Positions 35,544 to 45,483 of a DNA stretch of 64,000 nucleotides are shown here, one piece after another. Under the pieces are notes generated by a model. The model saw nothing but the letters and a program-made list of their open reading frames with translations, was not told where the DNA came from and searched no databases. The position numbers and the translations under genes were made by a program. Location of the stretch: contig NZ_JAAKZC010000008.1 in assembly GCF_015230015.1 (NCBI RefSeq), positions 20,270 to 84,269 of the forward strand. The letters are read 5' to 3'. Every line of letters starts with the position of its first letter. The stretch's first letter is position 1. This stretch comes from Campylobacter concisus (GTDB lineage: Bacteria; Campylobacterota; Campylobacteria; Campylobacterales; Campylobacteraceae).

Positions 35544-36101
35544 ATGAAAAATATCAAAATTTCTTTTTTGGCGTGTTTTTTGGTGGCAAATGCCTTTGCA
35601 GCTTCTCAGGTTTATTATATAGAAGCTCGTGGTGAGTTTGGTAAAGAGCTTGCCGAAATGGCAAAAAAGCAGGCTAATGACAGAAATGAAAAAATAAATG
35701 TCTATGTCGATGAAGATCCAAGACGCTATAAAGATAATAGAATTTTAAAATTTGGCGTTGATAGAAAAGGTAGATATAGCGTATCTTTAGGAAAAGAGCT
35801 TTATGAGAAACAATGTGCTAGCTGCCATGGTGAAAGCGCAGATAAAAGACCATTTGGCTCAACACCACTTAAAAACATGGATGCTAAAGATATAGAAGAT
35901 AGTATCATCTCTTATAGAAGTGACTCAAGCTTTGGTGGTAGCGGTAAAAACGTGATGCAAAACCAGGCCAAGATCGTCTCAAACAATGACTTAGGTGCAA
36001 TACTAGCTTATCTAAAAGGTAAAGACGCACTTGCAGATCAAGATACAAACGAAAATAAACCAGTTTCAACCGAAACAAAGCAGGGCAGTTATTTAAGATA
36101 A
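35544..36101 (+). CDS. Periplasmic monohaem cytochrome c
   Basis: 185 residues with a signal peptide (about 1-19, ending AFAA) and one haem site CASCH near residue 91. NVMQNQAKIVSNNDLGAILAYL downstream supplies the Met ligand region. The N-terminal domain (about 20-85) is extra and unassigned. It lies 45 bases before ccsBA, whose product would attach its haem. Its electron partner is not shown. Confidence 0.9.
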   Translation: MKNIKISFLACFLVANAFAASQVYYIEARGEFGKELAEMAKKQANDRNEKINVYVDEDPRRYKDNRILKFGVDRKGRYSVSLGKELYEKQCASCHGESADKRPFGSTPLKNMDAKDIEDSIISYRSDSSFGGSGKNVMQNQAKIVSNNDLGAILAYLKGKDALADQDTNENKPVSTETKQGSYLR

Positions 36102-36146
36102 ATTTCACTTTGGTAGCTTTGCCACAATATAAATAAAAGGAAGCAG

Positions 36147-39100
36147 ATGTTAAATCCAAAAACATTATTTTTAAGTATGGGCTCAGCTATCGTTTTGATG
36201 ATAATCTTTGCCATAGCTAGTGGAGCCGCCACAATAATAGAGAGCAAAACTAGCACTGAAGCAGCTTGGTACTATGTTTATGGGGCTGGCTGGTTTGCGC
36301 TCATTCAACTACTTCTTGGTATAAATTTAGCCTTTAACATCTTTAGATACAACCTAATCGATCCTAAAAAACTGCCATCGCTCATATTTCACATAGGTTT
36401 TATCGTCATCTTAATAGGTGCTGGCATCACAAGATACCTTGGCTTTGAAGCTGATATGCATATACGTGAAAACACTGCTTCAAACGTCGTTAGTACGAAG
36501 GTTTCGTATATAAATTTAACAGCGCTTAACGACAAAGGCGAGGAGATCAGCTCAGCTATGCCTTTAGGACTTGCTGATGTAAAGAAGGGCTTTGATCTAA
36601 AGCTAAAAACAGCAGACGGTGAGGCCAGTTTAAAATTTAAAGAATTTGTGCCAAATGCAAGTTATAAATTTGTAAATGATGATAGCGGAAAGCCTGTCGT
36701 TGAGTTTGTAGTCTCAAACGAGAGCGAAAGTGAAGAGATATTTTTACTTGAAGAAGAAGAGGCGAGGGTTGGGGATATCAGCTTTATCTTTAATGCCAAG
36801 CCAGATGAAAATAAAAAATATGTTCTTTTTAGACTAAATGATGGAAATTTCACAGTTACTTCAAATGTTGATCTTTCAAAATTTACTATGGTAGATAGCT
36901 CAAAAACTGAGCTAAAAGCTGGCAGCGTGAATGAATTTGGCACAGGCAGCTTATATACTATCTCAAATATAAATTTCGCCCCAAGGCTAGTCTCAGCGCA
37001 CGCCACAAGAAAGCTAGTTAGCTCAAAGGATAGCGAGTTTAATGCGTTGATAGCTGAGCTAAACTACAAAGGTGAGAGTAGAGAGATGCATGTATTTTAC
37101 AACCTAATGGAGCCTTCACGTATCGCCGTGGCTGGACAGAAATTTAACGCTTCATGGGGAGCTCAGCAGATAAAACTCCCATTTAGCCTCTACCTAAAGG
37201 ACTTTGAGCTAAAAAGATATCCTGGCTCAAATTCTCCTATGAGCTACTCAAGCGAGGTTGTGGTAAAAGATGGCACAAATGATCCGGGGTTTGATTATAG
37301 AATTTATATGAACCACGTGCTTGATTATGATGGATATAGATTTTTCCAAAGCTCATACGATACTGACGAGAAAGGCACGATCCTCTCTGTCAATAAAGAC
37401 CCAGGCAAGATCCCGACATATATCGGCTACTTTTTGCTAGGTCTTGGCTTCTTGCTAAATGTCATAAACCCTAACAGCCGCTTTAGAAAGCTAGCAAAAC
37501 TAATAGATAATGAATCAACAAAAAGCGGCAAAAAAGTAGCTGCACTCATAGCGGTCTTGCTTTTAGGCTTAAATTTTAGCTCGCTAAAGGCTGAGGACTT
37601 CTTACCGCACATCAGCAAAGAGCATGCAGACAAGCTTGCTAGGCTTATCGTGCAAAGTCCAGATGGCAGGATGAAACCATTTGATACGCTTAGCAAAGAG
37701 GTTTTAAACAAAATTCACAGAGGCGAGAGCATAGGTAGCCTAAATTCAAACCAAGCGATGCTTTCTATAATGGTAACGCCTGATTTTTGGCGAAATGAGA
37801 AGATCATCGCACTTGGTCAAAGCAAGGAGCTAAAAAAAGAGCTAGGCGTCAATGAAAATGCAAGATACGCAAGCTTTGATGAATTTTTTAAAGCGACAAA
37901 AGATGGTAGAAGCGAGTATAAACTAACAAAATTTGCCGAGATAGCAAACCGCAAACACCCAGGCTCACGCAATACTTTTGACAAAGATGTGATAAAGATC
38001 GACGAGAGACTAAATGTATTTTATATGATATTTATCGGTGAAATTTTCAAAATTTTCCCAAAACAAGATGATCCATCAAATTCTTGGTATTCGCCAGCTA
38101 GTGCGATGATGTACTTCTCGCCAAAAGAGGCTGAGCTAGTAGTTGGCATGATGAGAGAGTATTTTTCAGCTGTTGATGCAGCCTCAAAGGATAATGACTG
38201 GAGTAAGGCGGATGCGGCGCTTGAGAAAATTTCAGCCTATCAGCACAAATACGGCTCTGCCGTCATGCCAAGTGAGAAAAAGATAGACATAGAAATTCTA
38301 TTTAATAAATTTCAAGTATTTGACCGCTTGACGCCGATATATCTTTTGGCTGGACTTGCGCTTTTACTATTTGTTTTTGTCAAGATGCTAGCACCAAAAG
38401 TGCAGATAAATGGCATAGTTAAAGCCGTATATATTATAAATTTACTAGCTTTTCTTGCGCACACAGTAGGTCTTGGACTTCGCTGGTACATCGCCGAGCA
38501 CGCCCCTTGGAGTAACGCCTACGAGTCGATGGTCTATATCGCTTGGGCGCTTGGACTTTCAGGCATCATCTTTGCAAAACGTAGTCCGATCGCACTTGCG
38601 CTTACATCTATATTAGCTGGCGTTACGCTGTTTGTCGCTCACCTTAGCTGGATGGATCCGCAGATCACGACACTTGTGCCTGTACTTCAGAGCTACTGGC
38701 TAACTATCCACGTCTCTATCATAACTGCAAGTTATGGATTTTTAGGTCTTTGCTCACTGCTTGGAGGCTTTACTTTGCTGCTTATCATCTTGCAAAACAA
38801 GAAAAAGCCAAATGCAGAGATCGCGCGCAATATCACTGAAGCAACACGCATAAATGAGATGGCGATGATACTAGGTCTTAGCTTGCTCACGCTTGGAAAC
38901 TTTTTGGGTGGCGTTTGGGCAAATGAGAGTTGGGGTAGATACTGGGGCTGGGATAGCAAGGAGACTTGGGCGCTAGTTTCGATCCTTGTCTATGCGGCAG
39001 TGCTTCACATGAGATTTATACCAAAGCTTAATAATCAATACGCATTTGCTGTTGCATCATTTTTTGCCTATTGGTCGATCATAATGACCTATTTTGGAGT

Positions 39101-39242
39101 AAATTTCTATCTAGCTGGCATGCACTCATACGCAGCTGGAGATCCGCTTCCGGTGCCTGATTTCGTCTGGATAAGCATCATTGCAATGATAGCGATGAGC
39201 GTTCTTGCATTTACAAAACGCTCTCTTTGCACAAGGCTATAG
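36147..39242 (+). CDS. ccsBA: Cytochrome c biogenesis fusion protein CcsBA (system II)
   Basis: 1031-residue inner membrane protein that exports haem and joins it to apocytochrome c. The N-terminal ResB/CcsB half has membrane helices near 10-30, 45-65 and 82-105 and a large periplasmic domain. The CcsA half starts near 725 and holds the WWD-type haem motif NESWGRYWGWDSKETWAL near 926. Single-gene fusion of CcsB and CcsA is usual in Campylobacterota. The next gene starts directly at its stop. Confidence 0.96.
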   Translation: MLNPKTLFLSMGSAIVLMIIFAIASGAATIIESKTSTEAAWYYVYGAGWFALIQLLLGINLAFNIFRYNLIDPKKLPSLIFHIGFIVILIGAGITRYLGFEADMHIRENTASNVVSTKVSYINLTALNDKGEEISSAMPLGLADVKKGFDLKLKTADGEASLKFKEFVPNASYKFVNDDSGKPVVEFVVSNESESEEIFLLEEEEARVGDISFIFNAKPDENKKYVLFRLNDGNFTVTSNVDLSKFTMVDSSKTELKAGSVNEFGTGSLYTISNINFAPRLVSAHATRKLVSSKDSEFNALIAELNYKGESREMHVFYNLMEPSRIAVAGQKFNASWGAQQIKLPFSLYLKDFELKRYPGSNSPMSYSSEVVVKDGTNDPGFDYRIYMNHVLDYDGYRFFQSSYDTDEKGTILSVNKDPGKIPTYIGYFLLGLGFLLNVINPNSRFRKLAKLIDNESTKSGKKVAALIAVLLLGLNFSSLKAEDFLPHISKEHADKLARLIVQSPDGRMKPFDTLSKEVLNKIHRGESIGSLNSNQAMLSIMVTPDFWRNEKIIALGQSKELKKELGVNENARYASFDEFFKATKDGRSEYKLTKFAEIANRKHPGSRNTFDKDVIKIDERLNVFYMIFIGEIFKIFPKQDDPSNSWYSPASAMMYFSPKEAELVVGMMREYFSAVDAASKDNDWSKADAALEKISAYQHKYGSAVMPSEKKIDIEILFNKFQVFDRLTPIYLLAGLALLLFVFVKMLAPKVQINGIVKAVYIINLLAFLAHTVGLGLRWYIAEHAPWSNAYESMVYIAWALGLSGIIFAKRSPIALALTSILAGVTLFVAHLSWMDPQITTLVPVLQSYWLTIHVSIITASYGFLGLCSLLGGFTLLLIILQNKKKPNAEIARNITEATRINEMAMILGLSLLTLGNFLGGVWANESWGRYWGWDSKETWALVSILVYAAVLHMRFIPKLNNQYAFAVASFFAYWSIIMTYFGVNFYLAGMHSYAAGDPLPVPDFVWISIIAMIAMSVLAFTKRSLCTRL

Positions 39243-39677
39243 ATGCTTCTTAAAGGCTTGATAGTCTTTTTTGTTTTTTTGCTTATAGTGGCCATTTGTG
39301 CTCTAATCTATCTTTTGCTAAAAAACAAAGATCATCAAGTCTTGGCAAGAGGTCCAGAGCTCCAAATCGAAGAAGAGATCACGATCGAAAAGCTTGAAGA
39401 ACTTGCTAGCGATAAAACTCTAAGCAAAAATGAGCTTTTCGAGCTTATACAAATTTTTGGAGAGAAATTTATAATACCAGCGAAAAAAAATCAGGTCGCT
39501 CCAAAAGAAGCTAGCAACTACATAAATTTTATAATCCTCATCTGCTCTCACCAAAATGCCGATGCAAAGCTTATTAGCTTTTTAGACAAAGAGGCTAAAA
39601 AGAAAAATCCAAGCTATGTTGCAGAGATCGAAGATAGCGAGAGGATAGGCATAGAAAACCGCAAAAATCGTAGGTAA
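39243..39677 (+). CDS. Unknown single-pass membrane protein
   Basis: 144 residues. One N-terminal membrane helix (about 5-26, IVFFVFLLIVAICALIYLLL) and a cytoplasmic acidic/lysine-rich helical domain. It starts directly after the ccsBA stop with no gap, so it is cotranscribed and may help cytochrome maturation (inference from position). No family recognised. Confidence 0.8.
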   Translation: MLLKGLIVFFVFLLIVAICALIYLLLKNKDHQVLARGPELQIEEEITIEKLEELASDKTLSKNELFELIQIFGEKFIIPAKKNQVAPKEASNYINFIILICSHQNADAKLISFLDKEAKKKNPSYVAEIEDSERIGIENRKNRR

Positions 39678-39755
39678 ATTTAGCTTTTTTAAATTTAAGA
39701 ACGCAAAACGTCGTTAGCAAAACTCAAATTTACAAAGCAAAAATAGGAGTGCAAT

Positions 39756-40361
39756 TTGGACATCAATGATCTCTATGCTAGTTTGATCTTCGTGCCGATA
39801 GTGCTAGCTATTTTGTTTATGATCTTGGCTGGCAGGCGAAATATAAAAGTTTATCTGAGTAAATTTGACCTAGTTGGCCTACATCTTATCTTTCCGCTCG
39901 TGATATTTCCTATATCTGTAGCTATTTTTAGTGAAGCGGCCGAGTATTTTGGCATTTCAAACGATACTGGGCTATCTTACATATTTTATGTCATGCTTTT
40001 TATAATGGCTATTTACGCTGTTTTTGGTTTTTGTGTTTGCATTAAATACAATCACGGCTTTATAAACTGCTTCTTGGCGTTACTTTTAAGATTTAACTTT
40101 ATGACTCCGCTTGTTTATTTGCTGTTTTTTGGTGGTAAAAATAGCGATAAAAATGGCAATGAGATAACCCCTGAAAATGTTAAAAATTTAAGCCTTTTTG
40201 AAGAGCTTAGATTTTCACTTTATAATATGATCGTCTTTAGAAAAATTTATGACAAAGACAAATTTCTCGGCAAGGATGAGAAAAATTTTAGCGACAAAGT
40301 TCTAGTCTCAAAAGAAGAGTGGGATGAGTTTTTAAAATGGAAAAAGAGCAGAGAGGGCTAA
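39756..40361 (+). CDS. Unknown membrane protein
   Basis: 201 residues with about four membrane helices (near 8-26, 40-60, 72-98 and 105-125) and a charged cytoplasmic tail that ends LKWKKSREG. The TTG start at 39756 is supported by AGGAG six bases upstream. Follows the previous gene by 78 bases. No function can be given. Confidence 0.75.
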   Translation: MDINDLYASLIFVPIVLAILFMILAGRRNIKVYLSKFDLVGLHLIFPLVIFPISVAIFSEAAEYFGISNDTGLSYIFYVMLFIMAIYAVFGFCVCIKYNHGFINCFLALLLRFNFMTPLVYLLFFGGKNSDKNGNEITPENVKNLSLFEELRFSLYNMIVFRKIYDKDKFLGKDEKNFSDKVLVSKEEWDEFLKWKKSREG

Positions 40362-40395
40362 ATTTAAAAAGAGCCAGCAAGATAGCTAGCTTGGC

Positions 40396-40863
40396 TTACG
40401 GTAAAACTACGCCAAATTTCATAGCTACGCCATATATCATCGCGCTAATAATGCCAGCGAAAAATCCAGCGACCATATCATCGCCCATAACGCCAAGTCC
40501 GCCCTTTACGTTGCGGTCGATCCTGCCAATGATCGATGGTTTTTTGATATCAAGCACCCTAAAAAGTACGAGAGAGAGAACTAGCTGAGAGATCGTCGCT
40601 CCGCTAATGGCGATAGCGAGCCAAACGCCGGCAACTTCGTCGATCACGATAAAGCTCTCGTCGTGTGAATTTACCTTTTTTTCAAAATCATCAATAACAC
40701 TAATGCTTACCAAAAATAGCAAAATGCTAGCCAGTAAAAGCGTGGTCGCTGAGAAAAAATATAACACAAAATAAGCTGCCACAGCTCCAGCCACCGAGCC
40801 CCAAGTGCCAGGCGCCTTTGGTAAAAGTCCAAATCCAAAAAATGTCAAAAATAGCTTTTGCAT
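40396..40863 (-). CDS. pgpA: Phosphatidylglycerophosphatase A
   Basis: 155-residue membrane phosphatase that makes phosphatidylglycerol. PKAPGTWGSVAGA and FVIDEVAGVWLA are the family motifs. Last of four minus-strand genes; the order with the sat-like, cemR and ispDF genes is that of C. jejuni Cj1610-Cj1607. It converges with the plus-strand unknown gene. Confidence 0.93.
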   Translation of the reverse strand: MQKLFLTFFGFGLLPKAPGTWGSVAGAVAAYFVLYFFSATTLLLASILLFLVSISVIDDFEKKVNSHDESFIVIDEVAGVWLAIAISGATISQLVLSLVLFRVLDIKKPSIIGRIDRNVKGGLGVMGDDMVAGFFAGIISAMIYGVAMKFGVVLP

Positions 40864-40871
40864 AAATTTCC

Positions 40872-42053
40872 TTAAGTGAGTGATGATGTCTGATAAAGCT
40901 TCATGAGCTCCTCGTAAAAGTCTCGGTCGGTCTTGTTTTCAAGCAAACCAGAATTTACAAAAAGATCGTCGCAGAGCTTTTGTATATCTTTGAAGCGATT
41001 TACATAAAGCTTGCTTAAGATGAGCGCTGAAATTTCAGGTCTTACTAGTATGGCTGGTGGCATGATGCCGTTAAATAGCAGCTCTTTGATCACGTCTGGG
41101 TGGTATTTGATCTGGTGATGCTGTCCGTGCGGGCAGCTTTTGGTACTAACTAGCGTCTTACACTTGTTGCAATAAACTAGCTCAGGAAGGACGATCACGT
41201 CTAAATTTAGGTCGTTTTTGTAGATATCAAGGATCGTGTGCGCTTCGTTGTGGTCAAAAAACATTCCGATGCCAGAGTGGTTTTGTCCGATGACAAGCTT
41301 GTTTGCTCCAAGCCTTGAGGCTGCGATGCACTCAAGTGTCGGATTGGCGTGTGAGCTAAAAAGGGTCGTGTTTTTTAGTGCAAAGACAAAGACCTTTTTT
41401 GTTGGCAGATAGTTTTGGTTGAAAAAGTCAAGCACCTGCTTTCTGATCTCGTAATCAATATGCCTCTCTTCGCGCGTTCTTACCAGAAAAACGACGACTA
41501 GATCGGCCTTGTCGATGGTCATCCTAACTAGGCGTTCATGCGCACGGTTAAATGGATCAGCTGTTAAAAAGACAGCCGTTATTTTCTTTGCGCCACTCTC
41601 TCTTATCAGCTCATTTAGCGCATCTTTGCTTATTTGCAAGCTCTCATCATATAGCTCAAACTCGCCACTTATACCGTATTTGCCTAAATTTAGCGACATT
41701 TCGCTGTTTGATTCATTTGCTAAAAATATATTTTTAGCTCGCATGCTCTCGTCAAATTTAAAGACCTTTGCTACGTCGATGTGCCCAACGATATTGCCGT
41801 CCATATTTAAATTTACTCTTTGCCCAGCATGCAGCTTGCTAGCGATATTTTGATTGATCTCGCCAAATGGGGCAAAGCCAAAAGAGTATGGCATCGGCTC
41901 GCCGTTAAAGTAGCCCTTTTTTGCCACCTCTTTGATCTGCTCATCGTTCATCAGGGCACTAAAATTTGAGAGAATTTTGTTTTTGATAAGCTCTAAGGCG
42001 CCAAAAACTTCTGTGTTTATAGAAATTTCACTACTTTTTCTTGCTGACGTCAT
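40872..42053 (-). CDS. Sulfate adenylyltransferase-like protein (divergent active site)
   Basis: About 393 residues, related to ATP sulfurylase: an N-terminal PUA-like domain (about 1-145) and the nucleotidyl-transferase domain. The site that is QxRN-x-x-HRAH in true enzymes reads TADPFNRAHE here, so QxRN is lost and the first His is Asn. The Cys/His cluster CNKCK ... CPHGQHH is kept. Assimilatory sulfate reduction genes are not seen nearby, so the true substrate is open. The start at 42053 is chosen; a longer frame to 42095 would overlap cemR further. It overlaps cemR by 23 bases. Confidence 0.8.
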   Translation of the reverse strand: MTSARKSSEISINTEVFGALELIKNKILSNFSALMNDEQIKEVAKKGYFNGEPMPYSFGFAPFGEINQNIASKLHAGQRVNLNMDGNIVGHIDVAKVFKFDESMRAKNIFLANESNSEMSLNLGKYGISGEFELYDESLQISKDALNELIRESGAKKITAVFLTADPFNRAHERLVRMTIDKADLVVVFLVRTREERHIDYEIRKQVLDFFNQNYLPTKKVFVFALKNTTLFSSHANPTLECIAASRLGANKLVIGQNHSGIGMFFDHNEAHTILDIYKNDLNLDVIVLPELVYCNKCKTLVSTKSCPHGQHHQIKYHPDVIKELLFNGIMPPAILVRPEISALILSKLYVNRFKDIQKLCDDLFVNSGLLENKTDRDFYEELMKLYQTSSLT

Positions 42054-42921
42054 ATTTTTTTCTCTTTTCCCAAAGTGATTTTCTAGAAATTCCAAGCTTT
42101 TTGCTTAGCTCGGTGTCGGGGAATTTATCTTGATAATTGACTATGATATATTTTATATATTCATCGATCGTGACGATCTCGCCGATGTCAAAGTTTTTAT
42201 CTCGGATTGAGAGTTCAAGCTCCTCAAATGGCGCACTTTGCGCAAAATCGCTAGTTTGGATAGCTACTTTTTTCTTTTTGCAAAGCTCTAAAATTTTCTC
42301 TTTTTCATCCTCTTTTAGCTCTTCAAGATTTGTGATGTATATTAGCTCGTTGCCACTTTGAGAAAGTGCTTTTTCAAGCTCGCTAAAACAGGCTTTGCCC
42401 AAAAACAAAAATGGCGTTTTGTTTGCCTTTACATAGTTAAAGATAAATTTATCGCTGTAGCCATTTTTGCTTGATTTTAAAAGAAGTGGAAATTTGATCT
42501 TTTTAGCTTCAAAACAAGGTATCTCGTAGTCTTTTAGGGCGAAATTTATATAGTTTTCGTAGTTTTTGATCTCGTTTTTAAAGCCTCTAAACTCTTCAAA
42601 ATGTCTTATCTTTCTAACAAGCTCTTCTATCATAAATGGCTTTTGGATGTAATCCACCGCGCCCGCTTGTATCGGCTTTAGCACGGTGTCGCTGTTGATG
42701 TAGGCGATGAGTAAGATGATGATAGAGCTTTTAAATTTCTCTATGACAGGGTAGAAGTCTTGCCCCGGGAGTGTGGTAGAAAGTAACACTACGTCAAAAT
42801 TTTCAAATTTCAAAGCCTCTTTGACGCTCTTTGCGATCTCGCAGTCGTAGCCAAAGTCAGCTAGTTTGCTAGCCATCGAGCCAGCTAGGTAAATTTCGTT
42901 TTCTACTATTAAAATTTTCAT
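42031..42921 (-). CDS. cemR: Atypical response regulator, CemR/HP1021 family
   Basis: 296 residues: a receiver-like domain (about 1-120) and a C-terminal Fis-like helix-turn-helix (SKKLGISRKSLWEKRKKY, about 270-287). The phosphoacceptor position is Ser48 (DVVLLSTTLPG), so it cannot be phosphorylated in the normal way. This and the position between ispDF and the sat-like gene match Cj1608 (CemR) and H. pylori HP1021, which control energy metabolism and bind the replication origin region. The gene overlaps ispDF by 4 bases. Confidence 0.88.
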   Translation of the reverse strand: MKILIVENEIYLAGSMASKLADFGYDCEIAKSVKEALKFENFDVVLLSTTLPGQDFYPVIEKFKSSIIILLIAYINSDTVLKPIQAGAVDYIQKPFMIEELVRKIRHFEEFRGFKNEIKNYENYINFALKDYEIPCFEAKKIKFPLLLKSSKNGYSDKFIFNYVKANKTPFLFLGKACFSELEKALSQSGNELIYITNLEELKEDEKEKILELCKKKKVAIQTSDFAQSAPFEELELSIRDKNFDIGEIVTIDEYIKYIIVNYQDKFPDTELSKKLGISRKSLWEKRKKYDVSKKK

Positions 42922-44036
42922 ATTTGTGTCCAGTTGTAAAATTTAAGGCTAGCACTTGCCATGACAGCGATCCCCTCACATCTACCGACAAAGCCAAGCC
43001 CCTCAGTCGTCGTCGCCTTTACATTTATGCGGCTCTGGCTTAAATTTAAAGCCTGCGCGATGTTTGCCTCCATTTTTGATTTTAGTTTTGAAAGTTTTGG
43101 CTTTTGAGCCATTATCGTGATATCAGCATTTGTTAGCACAAAGCCCACGCTTTGCACTCTTTTATAGGCCTCTTGCAGCAGATAAATAGAGCTAATATCT
43201 TTAAATTTAGCGTCCGTATCAGGAAAAAGTTCGCCTATGTCGCCAAGCCCAGCAGCTCCCAAGATGGCGTCTGTTAGCGCATGAAGTGCCACGTCGCCGT
43301 CGCTGTGAGCCTTTAGCCCAAACTCATAGTCGATCTTTTCGCCACAAAGCACAAGCGGACGGCCCTTTTCAAACTCATGCACGTCAAAGCCGTTTCCTAC
43401 AAAGAGCTCGTTTTCTGGTGCTTTTAGGGCTGAAATTTTGGCAAGGTCCTCTTTAAAAGTGATCTTTCTAGCCATCTCATCGCCCAAGATGTGCCAAACA
43501 CTTGCGCCTATGGCTCTCATAGCCGAGCTATCATCTGTGTAAATTTCACCGCTACTAAGAGCTTTTTTAAGAAGTGCTGTGCGCGAGAGCTGCGGTGTTT
43601 GGATAAGCTTTACCTTCTCTCTATCGATTGCATTTTCGCCAAGATAGGCAGTGTCAGCGATCTTTAGCGCAGGCACTACGCAGTCAGCCTGAGTGGCCGC
43701 CTCGATGATCTTGTGAAAGAGCTCGCTTGATATGCAAGGGCGCGCGATGTCACTAACTAGGACAAATTCGCTACTTACTAGCTCAAGTGCGTTTTTTAGG
43801 CTATCTTGTCTTGTCTCGCCGCCATCAACAAATTTATAATTTGGAGCAAATTTAGACATATATTTGCACTCTTTACTAACGACGATGATCTCTTTAAATG
43901 TGTAAAAGTTACTCAAATTTTTAGTAGCAAATAGCCAAAGTGGGTCACTGCCTATACGAAGCCATTGTTTCTTTACAGGTAGCTCAAAACGGCTAGAATT
44001 TCCGGCTCCAAGCATTATAAGTGAGATATCAAGCAA
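42918..44036 (-). CDS. ispDF: Bifunctional IspD/IspF of the MEP isoprenoid pathway
   Basis: 372 residues. IspD half (about 1-205, LIMLGAGNSSRF and VSDIARPCIS) makes CDP-methylerythritol; IspF half (about 212-372, GNGFDVHEF metal site and AHSDGDVALHALTDAILG) makes the cyclodiphosphate. The TTG at 44036 is chosen because AGGAG lies 5 bases before it and the protein then begins LLDISLIML; a frame start at 44072 is less likely. Fused IspDF is normal in Campylobacterota. Confidence 0.93.
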   Translation of the reverse strand: MLDISLIMLGAGNSSRFELPVKKQWLRIGSDPLWLFATKNLSNFYTFKEIIVVSKECKYMSKFAPNYKFVDGGETRQDSLKNALELVSSEFVLVSDIARPCISSELFHKIIEAATQADCVVPALKIADTAYLGENAIDREKVKLIQTPQLSRTALLKKALSSGEIYTDDSSAMRAIGASVWHILGDEMARKITFKEDLAKISALKAPENELFVGNGFDVHEFEKGRPLVLCGEKIDYEFGLKAHSDGDVALHALTDAILGAAGLGDIGELFPDTDAKFKDISSIYLLQEAYKRVQSVGFVLTNADITIMAQKPKLSKLKSKMEANIAQALNLSQSRINVKATTTEGLGFVGRCEGIAVMASASLKFYNWTQI

Positions 44037-44184
44037 GGTAGCTCCTTTGAAGATTGTTACGGAATTATACATTCTAAAACTTGAAAAAATCTTTTTAAAA
44101 AAGAGTAGAAATTTAGATTTATTTAGTTAGTTCAAATATAAAAAGGACTAAAATTAGCTTTTTATAAATTTAAAAAGGCTACTC

Positions 44185-45483
44185 ATGAGAGATAAGACGC
44201 AGATGTATTATGCTAGGCGTGGTGAGCTCACAAAGGAGATGAGCTATGTGGCTAAGGTCGAGGGGATAGGCGAAAATTTGCTCATGGATGAGGTGGCAAA
44301 CGGCAGGATCATCATCCCAGCAAATGTAAATCACACAAATTTAAAGCCAATGGGCATAGGCAGAAAGCTAAAGACAAAGGTTAATGCAAATATCGGCAAC
44401 TCAAGCCTAAGCAGCGACATTTGCGCGGAGCTTAGAAAGCTTGAAATTTGCTTAGAGTTTGGTGCTGATACGGTTATGGATCTAAGCACGGACGGCGATT
44501 TGGATGCCATTAGAAGCGCTATCATCGAGCACTCAAGCGTGCCAGTTGGCACAGTGCCGATGTATGAAATTTTAAAAGAGGCAAAAGAGGTTACAAATAT
44601 CACAAATGAGCTAATTTTAAGCGTGCTAGAGAAGCAAGCAAGGCAAGGGGTTAGTTACTTTACGATACATGCTGGCTTTTTGCGCGAGTTTTTACCGCTT
44701 GTTAAAAAGCGTAAAATGGGCATAGTAAGCCGCGGTGGCAGCCTAAGCGCTAGCTACATGTCAAAGCTAAATAGGCAAAATCCATTTTATGAAATTTTTG
44801 ATCAAATTTTAGAAATTTGCGCTAGATATGACGTCTCGCTCTCGCTTGGTGATGGACTTCGCCCGGGATGTCTTTATGACGCGACAGATGAGGCGCAGCT
44901 TAGCGAGCTAAAGGTGCTTGGAGAGCTAACACTTCGTGCGTGGCAGAAAGATGTGCAGGTGATGATAGAGGGTCCTGGTCATGTGCCATTAAGTCAAATT
45001 GAGTATAATATGAAAATCGAACAAGAGCTCTGCCATGACGCCCCATTTTACGTGCTTGGGCCGCTTGTTAGCGATATTGGTGCTGGGTATGACCATATCA
45101 CGTCGGCAATAGGCGGCACGATGGCAGCATATCACGGCGCTAGCATGCTTTGCTACGTGACGCAAAAAGAGCACCTTGGCTTACCAAACGAAAATGACGT
45201 AAGAGAGGGCATCGTAGCTCACAAGATAGCAGCTCATGCCGCAGACGTCGCGCTTGGCAAGGCTGGAGCTATCGAAAAAGACCATGCGATGAGTGACGCG
45301 AGATACGCATTTGACTGGAACAAGCAGTTTGAGCTTAGCTTTGATCCAAAAAAGGCTAGAGAGCTTCACGATGAGAGCTTGCCAGAAGATGCGTTTAAGA
45401 GCGCGCATTTTTGTTCGATGTGCGGACCAAAATTTTGTGCATATAAAATTTCAAAAGATCTAGAAAAAGGAGAAAAATGTTAA
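44185..45483 (+). CDS. thiC: Phosphomethylpyrimidine synthase ThiC
   Basis: Radical SAM enzyme of 432 residues that turns aminoimidazole ribotide into the thiamine pyrimidine. The C-terminal cluster motif CSMCGPKFC is present, as are NANIGNSS and GDGLRPGC. It is the short form without the long N-terminal domain of many ThiC. I see no TPP riboswitch before it. Its last codons overlap the start of the mrp gene by 7 bases. Confidence 0.95.
   Translation: MRDKTQMYYARRGELTKEMSYVAKVEGIGENLLMDEVANGRIIIPANVNHTNLKPMGIGRKLKTKVNANIGNSSLSSDICAELRKLEICLEFGADTVMDLSTDGDLDAIRSAIIEHSSVPVGTVPMYEILKEAKEVTNITNELILSVLEKQARQGVSYFTIHAGFLREFLPLVKKRKMGIVSRGGSLSASYMSKLNRQNPFYEIFDQILEICARYDVSLSLGDGLRPGCLYDATDEAQLSELKVLGELTLRAWQKDVQVMIEGPGHVPLSQIEYNMKIEQELCHDAPFYVLGPLVSDIGAGYDHITSAIGGTMAAYHGASMLCYVTQKEHLGLPNENDVREGIVAHKIAAHAADVALGKAGAIEKDHAMSDARYAFDWNKQFELSFDPKKARELHDESLPEDAFKSAHFCSMCGPKFCAYKISKDLEKGEKC

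Noticed and set aside
40337..40588. 83-codon frame across the end of the 201-residue gene and opposite pgpA
   Set aside because: Antisense to the conserved pgpA; no independent support.
44037..44184. TPP riboswitch before thiC
   Set aside because: No CTGAGA core or paired arms found by eye.
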